A stretch of 64,000 nt of DNA from DATFVA01 sp963839165 (GCA_963839165.1 CAWIUG010000012.1:79854-143853), one strand, 5' to 3'; shown: positions 8,901 to 17,425, counted from the first letter of the stretch. Numbers and translations: made by a program. Notes: generated by a model from the letters alone, not told the origin.

Positions 8901-9673
8901 AAGGGACGCATCTGCGCGGCCCCCAGGGAACAATTTAACCCTACGCTCAGAATATTTTTTGCATGAGAAACAGAAATAAGGAAGGCTTCTGTAGTCTGTC
9001 CTGAAAGCGTTCTCCCGCTTAGATCCACAATCGTCCCCGAGATAATGAGGGGAATTTCCATTTCTATATGTTTAAGGTATTCTTCAATTGCAAAAATTGC
9101 AGCTTTAGCATTCAGTGTATCAAAGATGGTCTCCACCACCAGGATATCAGAGCCTCCTTCTACAAGTCCTTTTGCCTGGTCATAATAAGCCTTGACCATT
9201 TCATCAAAAGTAACGGAGCGGAACCCCGGATCATTTACATCGGGAGAAATCGAAAGAGTCTTATTTGTAGGACCGAGACTTCCGGCAACAAACCTTGGTT
9301 TTGATTTATCCATCAAGTTATATTCATCAGCTGCCGAACGCGCAAGCCTGGCAGCCGAATAATTTATCTCATAAACAAGGTCCTGCGTACCATAATCAGC
9401 CAATGAGATGGCACTACCATTAAAAGTATTAGTGGTAATAATATCCGCTCCTGCATCAAGGTAGGCCCGGTGAACGTCACCTATTATGTCGGGCTGTGTC
9501 AGGTTCAGTATTTCATTATTACCTTTCAAATCCCGGGGATGTTCTTTAAACCTTTCACCTCGGAAATCATTTTCAGTAAGACGGTGCCTCTGAATCAACG
9601 TTCCCATAGCTCCGTCAAATACAAGTATGCGCTCTCTAAGCAGATCCCCCAGAATTTCAGTTTTAGATTTCAT
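5978..9673 (-). CDS. metH: Cobalamin-dependent methionine synthase
   Basis: At 1231 residues this is a full four-module MetH, transferring methyl from methyltetrahydrofolate to homocysteine through cobalamin. In order: the homocysteine/zinc barrel (VGLNCSLGA and GGCCGTTPDHI carry the zinc cysteines), the pterin-binding barrel (NFMNIGERTNVTGSKKFA), the cobalamin cap and binding domain with the cobalt-ligand motif DVHDIGKNIVGVVLGC, and the C-terminal reactivation domain that binds S-adenosylmethionine (RPAPGYPAQPDHTEK). All key residues are intact and the length matches E. coli MetH. The 123-base upstream gap is too short for a cobalamin riboswitch plus leader and none is seen. Confidence 0.97.
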   Translation of the reverse strand: MKSKTEILGDLLRERILVFDGAMGTLIQRHRLTENDFRGERFKEHPRDLKGNNEILNLTQPDIIGDVHRAYLDAGADIITTNTFNGSAISLADYGTQDLVYEINYSAARLARSAADEYNLMDKSKPRFVAGSLGPTNKTLSISPDVNDPGFRSVTFDEMVKAYYDQAKGLVEGGSDILVVETIFDTLNAKAAIFAIEEYLKHIEMEIPLIISGTIVDLSGRTLSGQTTEAFLISVSHAKNILSVGLNCSLGAAQMRPFLEELSTISPYFVHVYPNAGLPNEMGEYDETAETTSGILKEFGEAGFYNLVGGCCGTTPDHIKAISDFVVSIKPRIIPSQEPFLRLSGLEPVMLRPDSNFMNIGERTNVTGSKKFARLVKEENYEEALSVARNQVEGGAQVLDVNMDEGMIESEVVMRKFLNLLAVEPDIAKLPVMIDSSRWSVIEEGLKCLQGKGIVNSISLKEGEKIFKEHAAKILQYGAAVIVMAFDEKGQADTFDKKIKVCKRAYDILINEVGFAPQDIIFDPNILTIATGIEEHNNYAVDYIEAVRWIKQNLPLAKVSGGVSNISFSFRGNDVVREAMHSAFLYHAIKAGMDMGIVNAGQLEIYQEIPKELLVLVEDVLLNRRPDATERLVEFAENVRQKGKEEVKKNEWRNTPVHERLKHALIKGIVDFIEEDTEEARKVYNKPIEVIEGPLMDGMNVVGDLFGSGKMFLPQVVKSARVMKKAVAYLIPYIEKEKEEANDTREAGKVLMATVKGDVHDIGKNIVGVVLGCNNYNVIDLGVMVPVDKILQTAEQEKADIIGLSGLITPSLDEMVHVAKEMERRGIKIPLLIGGATTSKVHTAVKIAPNYSGPVVHVLDASRSVPVVSNLINPDKKISADYLDKLKTEYSNVREMHNRKKGQDNLISIDDARMNGLKTDWAGVRIVEPHKQGVSVLKDYPLEKLREYIDWTPFFLTWEMKGKYPAIFTNKTIGSEAKKLFEDAEKLLDRIINEKLLSANGVFGIFPANSVGDDIEVYTDENRNGIRKVLHTLRSQTKKMDNLPNLALSDYIAPKDSGRIDWIGAFAVTAGIGTGELVNKFEADHDDYNSIMTKALADRLAEAFAEHLHQLVRQKYWGYSPGEELNNDDLIKEKYQGIRPAPGYPAQPDHTEKTIIFSLLDVERNTSIRLTENLAMFPAASVSGLYFGHPEAKYFNVGKINKDQVLDYHKRKGMSMDEVERWLGPTLNYDV

Positions 9674-9796
9674 CTGGTTAATTTGTTTTTGAAATGATAT
9701 GAATTTTCAGCTCAAGCCGATAGCTTTATAAAGTTATCAAATATAACTAAATTGCTTTCTATTATAAATCCATTTTATGATTAATAACAATCAAAT

Positions 9797-10762
9797 ATGA
9801 TTATTGTTACCGGCGGTGCAGGTTTCATTGGAAGTGCCCTGGTCTGGCAGCTCAATAACCTGGGAACAACGAATATACTTATTGTTGACGAACTAGGTTT
9901 AACAGATAAATGGAAAAACCTTGTGCCGTTAAAGTATTATGATTTTATTGATAAATCGGTGTTTATAAATGACCCGGGCAGGTTTTCCGGCAGTCTGGAA
10001 GCTATCATTCATATGGGGGCTAATTCTTCAACAACAGAAAGAGATGCCGATCATCTATTAACAAACAATTATGAATATACAAAACATCTGGCTGAATTCT
10101 GCATTCAAAAAGATATAAGGTTCATCTATGCATCTTCGGCAGCAACCTATGGTGACGGGTCCCTCGGTTTCGAAGACAGTGAAGAACTTCCAGAGCGTCT
10201 TCGTCCTATGAATATGTATGGGTATTCCAAAAACCTATTTGATATTAAAGCCCACAGGGAAGGCTGGTTTAGTCATATAGTGGGATTGAAATATTTTAAT
10301 GTTTATGGCCCTAACGAATATCACAAGGAAGATATGAGGAGTGTAGTTCATAAAGCCTACGAGCAGATAAGGGATACTGGTAAAGTCAGATTGTTCAGAT
10401 CGCTTCATCCCGATTATAAGGACGGAGAACAGATGAGAGATTTCGTATATGTAAAAGATGCGGTAAATATGACACTTTATTTCCTGGAGAATAAAAAGGG
10501 AGGATTATTCAATGTGGGAACGGGGAAAGCGAGAACATGGAATGATCTGGTTAAATCTATATTCGGTGCTTTGGATAAACATGAAAATATTGAATATATA
10601 GATTTACCAGGGGAAATTGCCGATAGGTATCAATATTTCACTGAAGCTAAAATGGATAAAATAAAAAAAGCCGGCTATCCCCCCAAAACAACCTCATTGG
10701 AGAATGGGGTAACCGACTATGTTAAAAATTACCTGATGAAAGACCTCTATCTGGGGTATTAA
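9797..10762 (+). CDS. hldD: ADP-L-glycero-D-manno-heptose 6-epimerase
   Basis: This 321-residue extended short-chain dehydrogenase inverts C6 of ADP-D-glycero-heptose to give the L,D form used in the LPS inner core. Seen in the sequence are the NADP-binding VTGGAGFIGSALVWQLN at the N-terminus, YASSAATYGDG, the catalytic YGYSKNLFD (Y-x3-K), and YFNVYGPNEYHKEDMRS, which is typical for HldD. Its presence points to a Gram-negative outer membrane. Its stop overlaps by 4 bases the end of the convergent acidic-protein gene. It is divergent from metH, sharing a short AT-rich promoter gap. Confidence 0.92.
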   Translation: MIIVTGGAGFIGSALVWQLNNLGTTNILIVDELGLTDKWKNLVPLKYYDFIDKSVFINDPGRFSGSLEAIIHMGANSSTTERDADHLLTNNYEYTKHLAEFCIQKDIRFIYASSAATYGDGSLGFEDSEELPERLRPMNMYGYSKNLFDIKAHREGWFSHIVGLKYFNVYGPNEYHKEDMRSVVHKAYEQIRDTGKVRLFRSLHPDYKDGEQMRDFVYVKDAVNMTLYFLENKKGGLFNVGTGKARTWNDLVKSIFGALDKHENIEYIDLPGEIADRYQYFTEAKMDKIKKAGYPPKTTSLENGVTDYVKNYLMKDLYLGY

Positions 10763-11061
10763 TTATAAGGAACTTCGTCGTCGTCCTCGAATAAATCATC
10801 TTCATCCTCTTCAAAATCAAAATCCTCTTCGTAAACATCATCTTCATCCAGAATCTCTTCATCCGGCTCCTCCTCAGTATCATCCTCTTCTTCTTCATCA
10901 TTTTTATAATAATCGTCATCGTCTTCTTCTTCGTATTCGTCATCTTCTTCTTCCTCTTTACGTGAAGCGAAGAATGATCTGACTTTATTTTCTTCTTCAT
11001 CAGAGAAATGCCTAAACAGGTTCAAAGAATTATTTCCGGAGAAATTCATCTCAGCAGTCAT
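10759..11061 (-). CDS. Highly acidic small protein (Asp/Glu-rich tail)
   Basis: A 100-residue product whose first 33 residues are ordinary (MTAEMNFSGNNSLNLFRHF), while most of the rest is aspartate and glutamate with scattered tyrosine and phenylalanine. The start is set at 11061, not the further-upstream ATG at 11109, because AAGGAG lies about 8 bases before 11061. No domain is recognised. Such tails occur in nucleic-acid-mimic or chaperone-like proteins and in the RNA polymerase delta subunit, but there is no homology basis here. A basic frame over the same bases is a shadow. The strong ribosome site is the main evidence that it is a real gene. Confidence 0.65.
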   Translation of the reverse strand: MTAEMNFSGNNSLNLFRHFSDEEENKVRSFFASRKEEEEDDEYEEEDDDDYYKNDEEEEDDTEEEPDEEILDEDDVYEEDFDFEEDEDDLFEDDDEVPYN

Positions 11062-11266
11062 TACTACAGGTCTCCTTGTTTTTAATTTATAACTAAAAGT
11101 TACATTCAAATATTTTCAAAATAATTTAAAGTGCAAAGTCAAAAAGAATTTAATTTGATAATAAATTCTTCCCTTAGATTTAGAACACATTTTTTCTTTC
11201 TACCAAAAAATATAAATTAGTTCAACAAGATTAACCATAAATTGCTCTAAATTCCGAAGGTAAACA

Positions 11267-11731
11267 ATGAAACTTGCCACATTATGTTATGTGATGAATA
11301 AAGATGAAAAGAAAACATTAATGATCCACCGTACAAAAAAAAAGAATGATTATCACGAAGGGAAATGGAACGGTCTCGGCGGAAAATTTGAAGAAGGTGA
11401 AAGTCCGGAAGAATGTGCTGTCAGGGAAATAAAAGAAGAATCGGGACTGATAGTTAATTCTCCCCGGATGCACGGATTTATTACTTTTCCGAACTTTGAC
11501 GGGATCGATGACTGGTATGTATTTATTTTTACCGCAGATGAATATGAGGGGAAGATCATAGATTCTCTTGAAGGAAAACTCGAATGGATCCCTAACCATA
11601 GAGTCACAGACCTGAATCTGTGGGAAGGAGATAAAATTTTCCTTGAATGGCTTTATAAAGACAAGTTTTTCAGCGCAAAGTTTAACTATATAGACGGAGT
11701 TTATATAGATCATACTGTCTGTTTTTATTAG
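11267..11731 (+). CDS. Nudix hydrolase, MutT/8-oxo-dGTP diphosphatase type
   Basis: The 154-residue protein has a perfect Nudix box, G-x5-E-x7-R-E-U-x-E-E-x-G-U, from G39 to L61. This loop-helix-loop binds magnesium and cleaves nucleoside diphosphates linked to another group. The overall layout (MKLATLCYVM start, WNGLGGKFEEGE, later WIP and a C-terminal tail) resembles 8-oxo-dGTP diphosphatases of the MutT/MTH1 kind, so a sanitising role in the nucleotide pool is plausible. It stands alone, divergent from the acidic-protein gene. Substrate choice within Nudix enzymes is unreliable from sequence. Confidence 0.85.
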   Translation: MKLATLCYVMNKDEKKTLMIHRTKKKNDYHEGKWNGLGGKFEEGESPEECAVREIKEESGLIVNSPRMHGFITFPNFDGIDDWYVFIFTADEYEGKIIDSLEGKLEWIPNHRVTDLNLWEGDKIFLEWLYKDKFFSAKFNYIDGVYIDHTVCFY

Positions 11732-11912
11732 AAATAAGATGGGCCAGGCGTATGAAGGTGCATTTTTACACAAAATATCCTTATATCCTTTATCACAGAA
11801 GAGGGTGAAGGGGGATTTTTTTATTTGCTTAGATAAAAATTTAGCTTAATTTCTGTTTAGATAGTCATCCCTACAGAGCCAAAATGATCTTTTAAGATAA
11901 ATGAGGTATATA

Positions 11913-11972
11913 ATGAGAAATGTCTGGTTATATATTCTTCTGATCCTAACTTCTCTGCTGCTGCTGGCGTAG
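11913..11972 (+). CDS. Possible 19-residue hydrophobic peptide
   Basis: An ATG at 11913 is preceded by GAGGT with about 7 bases of spacing and opens a 19-codon frame ending TAG at 11970-11972. The product is a single hydrophobic stretch (mostly Leu, Ile, Val, Trp, Tyr) after M-R-N, long enough to span a membrane. It lies in the 272-base gap between the Nudix gene and the end of the leftward quinone oxidoreductase gene. Small single-helix proteins of this size exist in bacteria, but a chance frame cannot be excluded. Confidence 0.33.
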   Translation: MRNVWLYILLILTSLLLLA

Positions 11973-12003
11973 AAGTTTTATAAAGTAAAAAGACTTCGCA
12001 ATA

Positions 12004-12987
12004 CTACCTGGAAACAGTCAGAACAATTTTTCCAATGTTTTTATTTGCTTCCATATAACGATGCGCTTCTGCTGCATCATTCCAGTTATACACTTTATCA
12101 ACTACGGGTTTTAAGACCCCGCTCTCAAATTTATCTAAGCCAAAATCTATAAAATCAGCATTTAGCCTTATTTGGTAATCCAATTGTCTTGATCTAAGAG
12201 TTGATCCTATAATTGTCAATCTTTTGGTAAGAATTTGTCTGATATCCGCGTCGCCTGCCTTCCCGCCTCCGAGTGTCGCAAGTAAAACAAGTCTCCCATC
12301 ACGAGCAAGCGAATTTAAATTATTACTGAAATAAGGACCGGCAATAAAATCGATTATTACATCCACACCTTTTTTTTCTGTCAACTCATTAATTCTGAAA
12401 GCAAAATCTTCATTAGTATAATCAATTGTATATTTCGCTCCCAGTTTTCTGCATATTTCATGCTTCCGGGATGAAGCAGTTATAAAAACTTCGCTTTCCA
12501 ATACCTTTGCGATCTGGATAGCTGCTGTTCCCACACCACTGGCTCCTGCATGTATCAGAATTTTTTCACCCTTCTGGAGTCTTGAATGCCAAACCAACGC
12601 CTGGTAAGCTGTTAAAAAGACCTCAGGAATAGAAGCTGCCTGTTCGTATGTTAGTTCTGAAGGTATCGGATTGGCCATCAGATCATTGATAACAGCATAT
12701 TCGGCATAACCTCCTCCCGGCACTAATCCAAAAATTCTGTCTCCCTTTTTCCAGCGTTTAACCTTATTTCCCATAGAGTGAACATCCCCAGCTATCTCAA
12801 GTCCAAGTATATTGCTGGCCCCGGCAGGTGGAGGATATTTCCCTTCACGCTGAAGTATATCCGCCCTATTTAAGGCTGAAGCCCGTACCTTTACAAGAAC
12901 TTCGTTTTCTCTGGCAACAGGCGCTGCAATTTCTTCTAATACTAATTCCTCTGCACTACCCGGTTTTTTGACAATGATTGCTTTCAT
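12004..12987 (-). CDS. NADPH:quinone oxidoreductase (zeta-crystallin/PIG3-like, MDR family)
   Basis: A 327-residue zinc-free medium-chain reductase. The N-terminal half has ALNRADILQREGKYPPP, typical of the PIG3 (TP53I3) and zeta-crystallin branch, and LGLEIAGDV; the cofactor half has HAGASGVGTAAIQIAK and a downstream GGGKAGD loop. It is expected to reduce quinones or enones with NADPH in the cytoplasm. Its start overlaps the stop of the upstream alpha/beta hydrolase gene by 4 bases, indicating translational coupling. It is only distantly related to the acuI-like reductase at 940. Confidence 0.85.
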   Translation of the reverse strand: MKAIIVKKPGSAEELVLEEIAAPVARENEVLVKVRASALNRADILQREGKYPPPAGASNILGLEIAGDVHSMGNKVKRWKKGDRIFGLVPGGGYAEYAVINDLMANPIPSELTYEQAASIPEVFLTAYQALVWHSRLQKGEKILIHAGASGVGTAAIQIAKVLESEVFITASSRKHEICRKLGAKYTIDYTNEDFAFRINELTEKKGVDVIIDFIAGPYFSNNLNSLARDGRLVLLATLGGGKAGDADIRQILTKRLTIIGSTLRSRQLDYQIRLNADFIDFGLDKFESGVLKPVVDKVYNWNDAAEAHRYMEANKNIGKIVLTVSR

Positions 12988-13781
12988 CTGTGTGTTATCC
13001 TTTTCAAAAAAGCTGCAATATGCTTGTTTACCTCATCAGGATTTTCTAAAGGACTAAGATGACCAGCTTTAGCAATTGTATGAAATTCAGAATCATGAAT
13101 CATGTCAGCCATACCCATCATTACATCCGGAGGTGTAAGGTTGTCTTCTTCACCACATAACATGAGTACTGGAAATCCAATTTGGGATAGATAACCGGTT
13201 GTGTCTGTTCGTCCTGCCATTGCAAGCAGACATCCTTTTATGCCCTCAGGAGAAAAATATTCTGACCTTTTTATGATCTGCTGAACAAGTTCATTTTTGT
13301 TTTCCAGCGAATATTCACAAAAACAATTAGGGATAAAATTTTGAACATATTTTGATGCTCCTTCTGTATTTATTTTTTTTATCCCCAGCGCTCTGTTTAT
13401 TTTACCTTCATTTGAATCCGTTGATGATTTTGTATCGCACAGAATTAGTCCTCTATATCTGGATTCTAACCGTTCAACGGCCCTGAGGGAGATATAACCG
13501 CCCATTGAAAATCCGCATAATACAGGTTTATCTATGTTCATTTCGTCCACAACCATTTCAAGGTCATCCACCAAACTTTCAATCGTATATTGTCCATCCC
13601 CGGGATCTGAACCCCCCAACCCCCTTATATCATAGGTAATGCAAAAATAGTCAGAGCTGAATTTACCAACCAGGTTATCCCACATACGGTGATCAAAGGG
13701 AAATCCATGAATAAACAGGATCGGGAGCTTTTCTTTATCCCCCTCAATGAATATTGAAACTCCATTTTTATTTATATTCAT
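12984..13781 (-). CDS. Alpha/beta hydrolase
   Basis: A 265-residue single-domain alpha/beta hydrolase. Visible elements are the oxyanion segment LFIHGFPFDHRMW, the nucleophile elbow G-F-S-M-G-G with S92, the acid in LCGEEDNLTPP and the histidine in AGHLSPLENP. This pattern is seen in esterases, 3-oxoadipate enol-lactonase-like and chloroperoxidase-like enzymes, so the substrate is open. The start at 13781 is preferred over an upstream TTG at 13814 because AGGAAG lies about 8 bases before it. It is coupled to the downstream quinone oxidoreductase, suggesting a shared detoxification or small-molecule pathway. Confidence 0.83.
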   Translation of the reverse strand: MNINKNGVSIFIEGDKEKLPILFIHGFPFDHRMWDNLVGKFSSDYFCITYDIRGLGGSDPGDGQYTIESLVDDLEMVVDEMNIDKPVLCGFSMGGYISLRAVERLESRYRGLILCDTKSSTDSNEGKINRALGIKKINTEGASKYVQNFIPNCFCEYSLENKNELVQQIIKRSEYFSPEGIKGCLLAMAGRTDTTGYLSQIGFPVLMLCGEEDNLTPPDVMMGMADMIHDSEFHTIAKAGHLSPLENPDEVNKHIAAFLKRITHR

Positions 13782-13829
13782 ATGACTACTTCCTGAATTT
13801 TTTTTCTTCAACAAAATAAGGATAAAAAA

Positions 13830-14678
13830 ATGAAAGTTAAATTACCCATATTTATTATATGCCTCCTTTTTATTTCAACTATAAGTTTAGCACAGGAGGA
13901 TTCGCTTAAACTTTATGAATGGACCCCGGTAGCTGTTGTTGGATTAAACCTCAGTCAGGTTGCCTTGAGTAACTGGACTCAAGGGGGTGATAATACAGTA
14001 GCGGTCACTTTCATGGGTACAGGGGGGTTAAAGTACTATACAGAATCATGGAAATTCAGAAATGATCTGAAGCTTGCTTATGGACGAACAAAGCTCGGAG
14101 ACCAGGACTATAGAACAACAGATAATGAGCTATACCTTGAAAGTGTCTTATCCTATAATATTGGCTGGGCTGTTGATCCATATGTGAGCAACACCGTCAG
14201 GTCTGCAATAGGAACAGGATATAAATATGATGCTGACAGCAATTATGCAATTGCCGGCTTTTTTGATCCGGGATATGTTACCCAGAGTATTGGTTTTACT
14301 TATGATAAACTGGAAAATTTTACTACCAGGGCAGGTTTTGCCGTGCAGGAAACTTTTACAAGTAAATACAACCAATATGCCGATGATCCTGCAACACCTG
14401 AGATCGAAAAGACAAAAGTTGAAACAGGTATTGAATCTGTTACGACAGCAGAATTCACCCTGCAGCAGAATCTTCTTTACAAGAGCAACCTTAGGTTATT
14501 TTCGAGGTTCGAAAGTATGGATGTGTGGGATGTAAGGTGGGATAATTCATTTGTTGCAAAAATTAATGATTACCTCAATGTAAATCTGTCATTTCTTCTG
14601 ATTTATCAGAAAGATCAGTCACTTAAAACTCAGGTTAAAGAAGCCTTACTACTTGGCTTAACCTATACACTTTTGTAA
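13830..14678 (+). CDS. DUF3078 family outer-membrane beta-barrel protein
   Basis: The 282-residue protein begins with a clear signal peptide (about residues 1-21, ending ISLAQ) and then reads as alternating amphipathic strands rich in aromatic residues. The segment LSQVALSNWTQGGDN is characteristic of DUF3078 proteins of Bacteroidota, Ignavibacteria and relatives. It probably sits in the outer membrane; the family's function is unknown. The 48-base gap to the divergent hydrolase start must hold promoters for both. Confidence 0.82.
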   Translation: MKVKLPIFIICLLFISTISLAQEDSLKLYEWTPVAVVGLNLSQVALSNWTQGGDNTVAVTFMGTGGLKYYTESWKFRNDLKLAYGRTKLGDQDYRTTDNELYLESVLSYNIGWAVDPYVSNTVRSAIGTGYKYDADSNYAIAGFFDPGYVTQSIGFTYDKLENFTTRAGFAVQETFTSKYNQYADDPATPEIEKTKVETGIESVTTAEFTLQQNLLYKSNLRLFSRFESMDVWDVRWDNSFVAKINDYLNVNLSFLLIYQKDQSLKTQVKEALLLGLTYTLL

Positions 14679-14759
14679 TCCTGTAACTTTGTGTTTTGTC
14701 TGATTTTTATTCTGTGGTTATTTGCTTAATTAATTGCAAAAAACAAGATTAAGAAAAAT

Positions 14760-16223
14760 ATGAAGATTGCTTTTGTTTCCTCAGAAGTTTTTCCTTTTGC
14801 GAAGGCAGGAGGTCTGGCAGATGTAGCCGGATCCCTGCCTAAAGATATCGCCCTGCAGGGACATGAAGTGAAGGTTTTTATGCCTAAATATAACTTCATT
14901 GATGAAGACAAACACGATCTGAAGTATTGCTGGGACATCGGTGAAATTCCCGTCAGGATCAACCAGGTTTTGAGGTTCGTCCATTTACATAAAACACTAC
15001 TGTCCGATTCAAATGTTGAAATATACTTTATTGACTGCCCCCACTATTTCTTCCGCGGGCAGATCTATACCAATGATCAGGATGAAGATGAACGGTTTAT
15101 TCTTTTCTGTAAAGGGGTAATTGAGGTTCTGCAAAGGCTGAAGTGGGCTCCGGACGTAGTTCACTGCAACGACTGGCAGACAGGACTCCTTCCGCTGTTC
15201 GTGAAAGATAATTACAGTTGGGACAGGATGTTTGACAAAACTTCATTCATTTTCACGATTCATAACATAGGATATCAGGGAATTTTTCCTCCAACGACTC
15301 TCCCGGCAGCAGAAATCAGTGAAAGCTTATTCTATCCTGGCGGTCCCATTGAGTTGTTTGGAAACGTAAATTTTATGAAAGCAGGGATATCGTATTCTGA
15401 AATCATCAACACAGTAAGTCCCACTTATGCAAAGGAAATCTTAACCCCCGAGTACGGTGCCGGATTAGAAAATATTCTTAAATCCCGCCATCAAGATCTT
15501 TACGGAATACTAAATGGGGTTGATTATGAAACATGGGATCCGTCAAACGACAAGTTAATCCCATTCCGTTATAACAAGGAATATCTTTCCGGTAAAACCA
15601 GGAATAAAAAGTATCTACTCGACAGGTTCAAAATCAATTTTGACGAAAATATTCCTTTGATCGGGATTATTTCAAGGCTGGTTTCTCAGAAGGGTTTTGA
15701 TTTAGTTATGGAGGCAATTCATCCCTTACTGAATCTCGAAGCGCAATGGGTTATTCTCGGCAGTGGTGAGGATAAATATGAGCAGATGTTTAATTCTATA
15801 TCACATAATTTTCCAGATAAAGCTGCAGTGTATATAGGATATAACAATGAAATATCCCATCTTGTAGAAGCAGCCTCCGACATCTTTTTAATGCCTTCCC
15901 TTTATGAGCCATGCGGATTAAATCAAATCTATAGTTTAAGGTATGGGACCGTTCCTGTTGTAAGAAAAACAGGGGGACTGAATGATACAGTGCAGGACTG
16001 GCATGAAAGCAAGTTCGCTGGTAAGGAAGATGGAACAGGCTTTACCTTTAATGAGTATAGTGGTCATTCACTTTATACTGCCATTCTACGTGCTATTGAT
16101 ACTTATCATGAAAAATCTGTTTGGAAACAAATTCAACGAAATGGAATGGAGAAAATATATTCATGGCAAAATGCAGCAAAATCCTATATTGATTTATATC
16201 ATAAAGCAAAAGAAAAGAGGTGA
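14760..16223 (+). CDS. glgA: Glycogen (starch) synthase, GT5
   Basis: This 487-residue glycosyltransferase elongates alpha-1,4-glucan from ADP-glucose. The ADP-glucose binding loop K15-A-G-G-L-A-D-V, the HCNDWQTGL motif, the GISRLVSQKG-like segment, and the C-terminal PSLYEPCGLNQIYSLRYGTVPVVRKTGGL with the retaining-GT glutamate are all present. Length is normal. ATG at 14760 starts exactly at the conserved MKIAFVSSEVFPFAKAGG. No other glycogen genes adjoin it, so the pathway must be scattered. It may draw on ADP-glucose made by the sucrose synthase encoded at 35-37 kb. Confidence 0.96.
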   Translation: MKIAFVSSEVFPFAKAGGLADVAGSLPKDIALQGHEVKVFMPKYNFIDEDKHDLKYCWDIGEIPVRINQVLRFVHLHKTLLSDSNVEIYFIDCPHYFFRGQIYTNDQDEDERFILFCKGVIEVLQRLKWAPDVVHCNDWQTGLLPLFVKDNYSWDRMFDKTSFIFTIHNIGYQGIFPPTTLPAAEISESLFYPGGPIELFGNVNFMKAGISYSEIINTVSPTYAKEILTPEYGAGLENILKSRHQDLYGILNGVDYETWDPSNDKLIPFRYNKEYLSGKTRNKKYLLDRFKINFDENIPLIGIISRLVSQKGFDLVMEAIHPLLNLEAQWVILGSGEDKYEQMFNSISHNFPDKAAVYIGYNNEISHLVEAASDIFLMPSLYEPCGLNQIYSLRYGTVPVVRKTGGLNDTVQDWHESKFAGKEDGTGFTFNEYSGHSLYTAILRAIDTYHEKSVWKQIQRNGMEKIYSWQNAAKSYIDLYHKAKEKR

Positions 16224-16315
16224 AAATTGATGAATATAACAACTTAAGATGAACTTAATACCTAATATATTCTTAGATGACGTTGATTTGAATTTGAAGA
16301 CAGGAGGATATCACG

Positions 16316-17392
16316 ATGAAACGTATACTACAACTTACTTTAATTCTCACCTTTACACTCCTAATAAGAACCAATTTTGCCCAGATATCAATTACCCAAG
16401 AAGAGGTGTCAAGCTGGCTGAAACCTGGTAATATATTAAATGCCCATTCGGATACAACGGACGGAATGATAAATATTGGTTCTCCCGGACAATCTGTTTG
16501 GGATTTTTCGAACATTCACCCGGATGTAGATTTTGACATTGAAGTTATAAACCCTTCACGCACAGAGTTCGATACCAGTTATATTGCCTCTAATGTTGCC
16601 AGCTATTACCAGGATGAGGTTAACGGGAGTCCTTATGAACACTGGCTTTATTATACATTAAATGATCAGCATTTAATACTTTACGGAAATGTTGTAAGAC
16701 AGCCACAGATACCTGACATTACTCAGACAACTTATAGTCCTGCCAGGATCATCTATAACTTTCCAGTAGCTTACAATACAATTTGGTCTCAAACCCTTGA
16801 TGGAGAAATTGTTTCGTGGCATGATGGAATTCCAACTCACCTTGAATCAGGGACTTATACAATTTCGGCCTCAGTTGACGGATACGGCACGATAATACTG
16901 CCTGATGGGTCGAATGATAATGCGCTCAGAATCAAATACGATGTAAGAAAAATATTTCAGAGGGATTATTCCCGCCAGATAACTTATACCTGGCTTACTT
17001 CTTCAGGACGTAGATTTTCAGTAATTACCAATGATACAACCTCGAACGGTGGAGAGGTAGTAACAGAACATATAGAGTGGGCTATCCCTTCTAATCTGAC
17101 TGAAGTTACCGGAACTGAGTCGGTTCCTGAGAAATATTCACTTTCACAAAATTATCCTAATCCTTTCAATCCTTCAACAAGTATAAATTATGAGATCCCT
17201 ACTGAACGTAGAGTGACAATCAAAATCTATAATTCTATAGGAAAGGAATTGAGAACACTTATAAATGAGAATCAGTCGGCCGGGAAGCATACATTATCTT
17301 TTAATGCTTCTGCTTTACCGAGTGGAATCTACTTCGCCAGAATGCAGGCCGGTAATTTCACCAGCGTCATCAAGATGACATTGTTGAAGTAA
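16316..17392 (+). CDS. Secreted protein with type IX secretion (type A) sorting domain
   Basis: A 358-residue protein with signal peptide (about residues 1-23, ending NFAQ) and a C-terminal domain of about 85 residues that begins SLSQNYPNPFNPSTSINYEIP-like and ends YFARMQAG...IKMTLLK. That is the classic T9SS type A sorting signal, which directs export through the outer membrane and anchoring at the cell surface. The 250-residue middle part is not recognised; it is rich in strands and may be a binding or adhesion domain. AGGAGG precedes the ATG. No T9SS core genes are in the window. Confidence 0.88.
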   Translation: MKRILQLTLILTFTLLIRTNFAQISITQEEVSSWLKPGNILNAHSDTTDGMINIGSPGQSVWDFSNIHPDVDFDIEVINPSRTEFDTSYIASNVASYYQDEVNGSPYEHWLYYTLNDQHLILYGNVVRQPQIPDITQTTYSPARIIYNFPVAYNTIWSQTLDGEIVSWHDGIPTHLESGTYTISASVDGYGTIILPDGSNDNALRIKYDVRKIFQRDYSRQITYTWLTSSGRRFSVITNDTTSNGGEVVTEHIEWAIPSNLTEVTGTESVPEKYSLSQNYPNPFNPSTSINYEIPTERRVTIKIYNSIGKELRTLINENQSAGKHTLSFNASALPSGIYFARMQAGNFTSVIKMTLLK

Positions 17393-17425
17393 GAATGATA
17401 TTATGATTGTGCTTTCAGATAAAGC

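Noticed and set aside
9674..9796. Cobalamin or SAM riboswitch upstream of metH
   Set aside because: The gap is only 123 bases, shared with the divergent hldD promoter, and shows no B12-box-like or SAM-type stems; only an AT-rich imperfect palindrome (GATAGCTTTATAAAGTTATC) is present.
10722..11000. A lysine-rich 92-codon frame on the minus strand
   Set aside because: It is the out-of-frame shadow of the acidic protein; the GAA/GAT-rich DNA reads as Lys/Met/Arg in this frame and it has no ribosome site.
16249..16431. A 60-codon frame overlapping the start of the type IX cargo gene
   Set aside because: It overlaps the signal peptide coding region in another frame and has no ribosome site, while AGGAGG precedes the cargo gene ATG.
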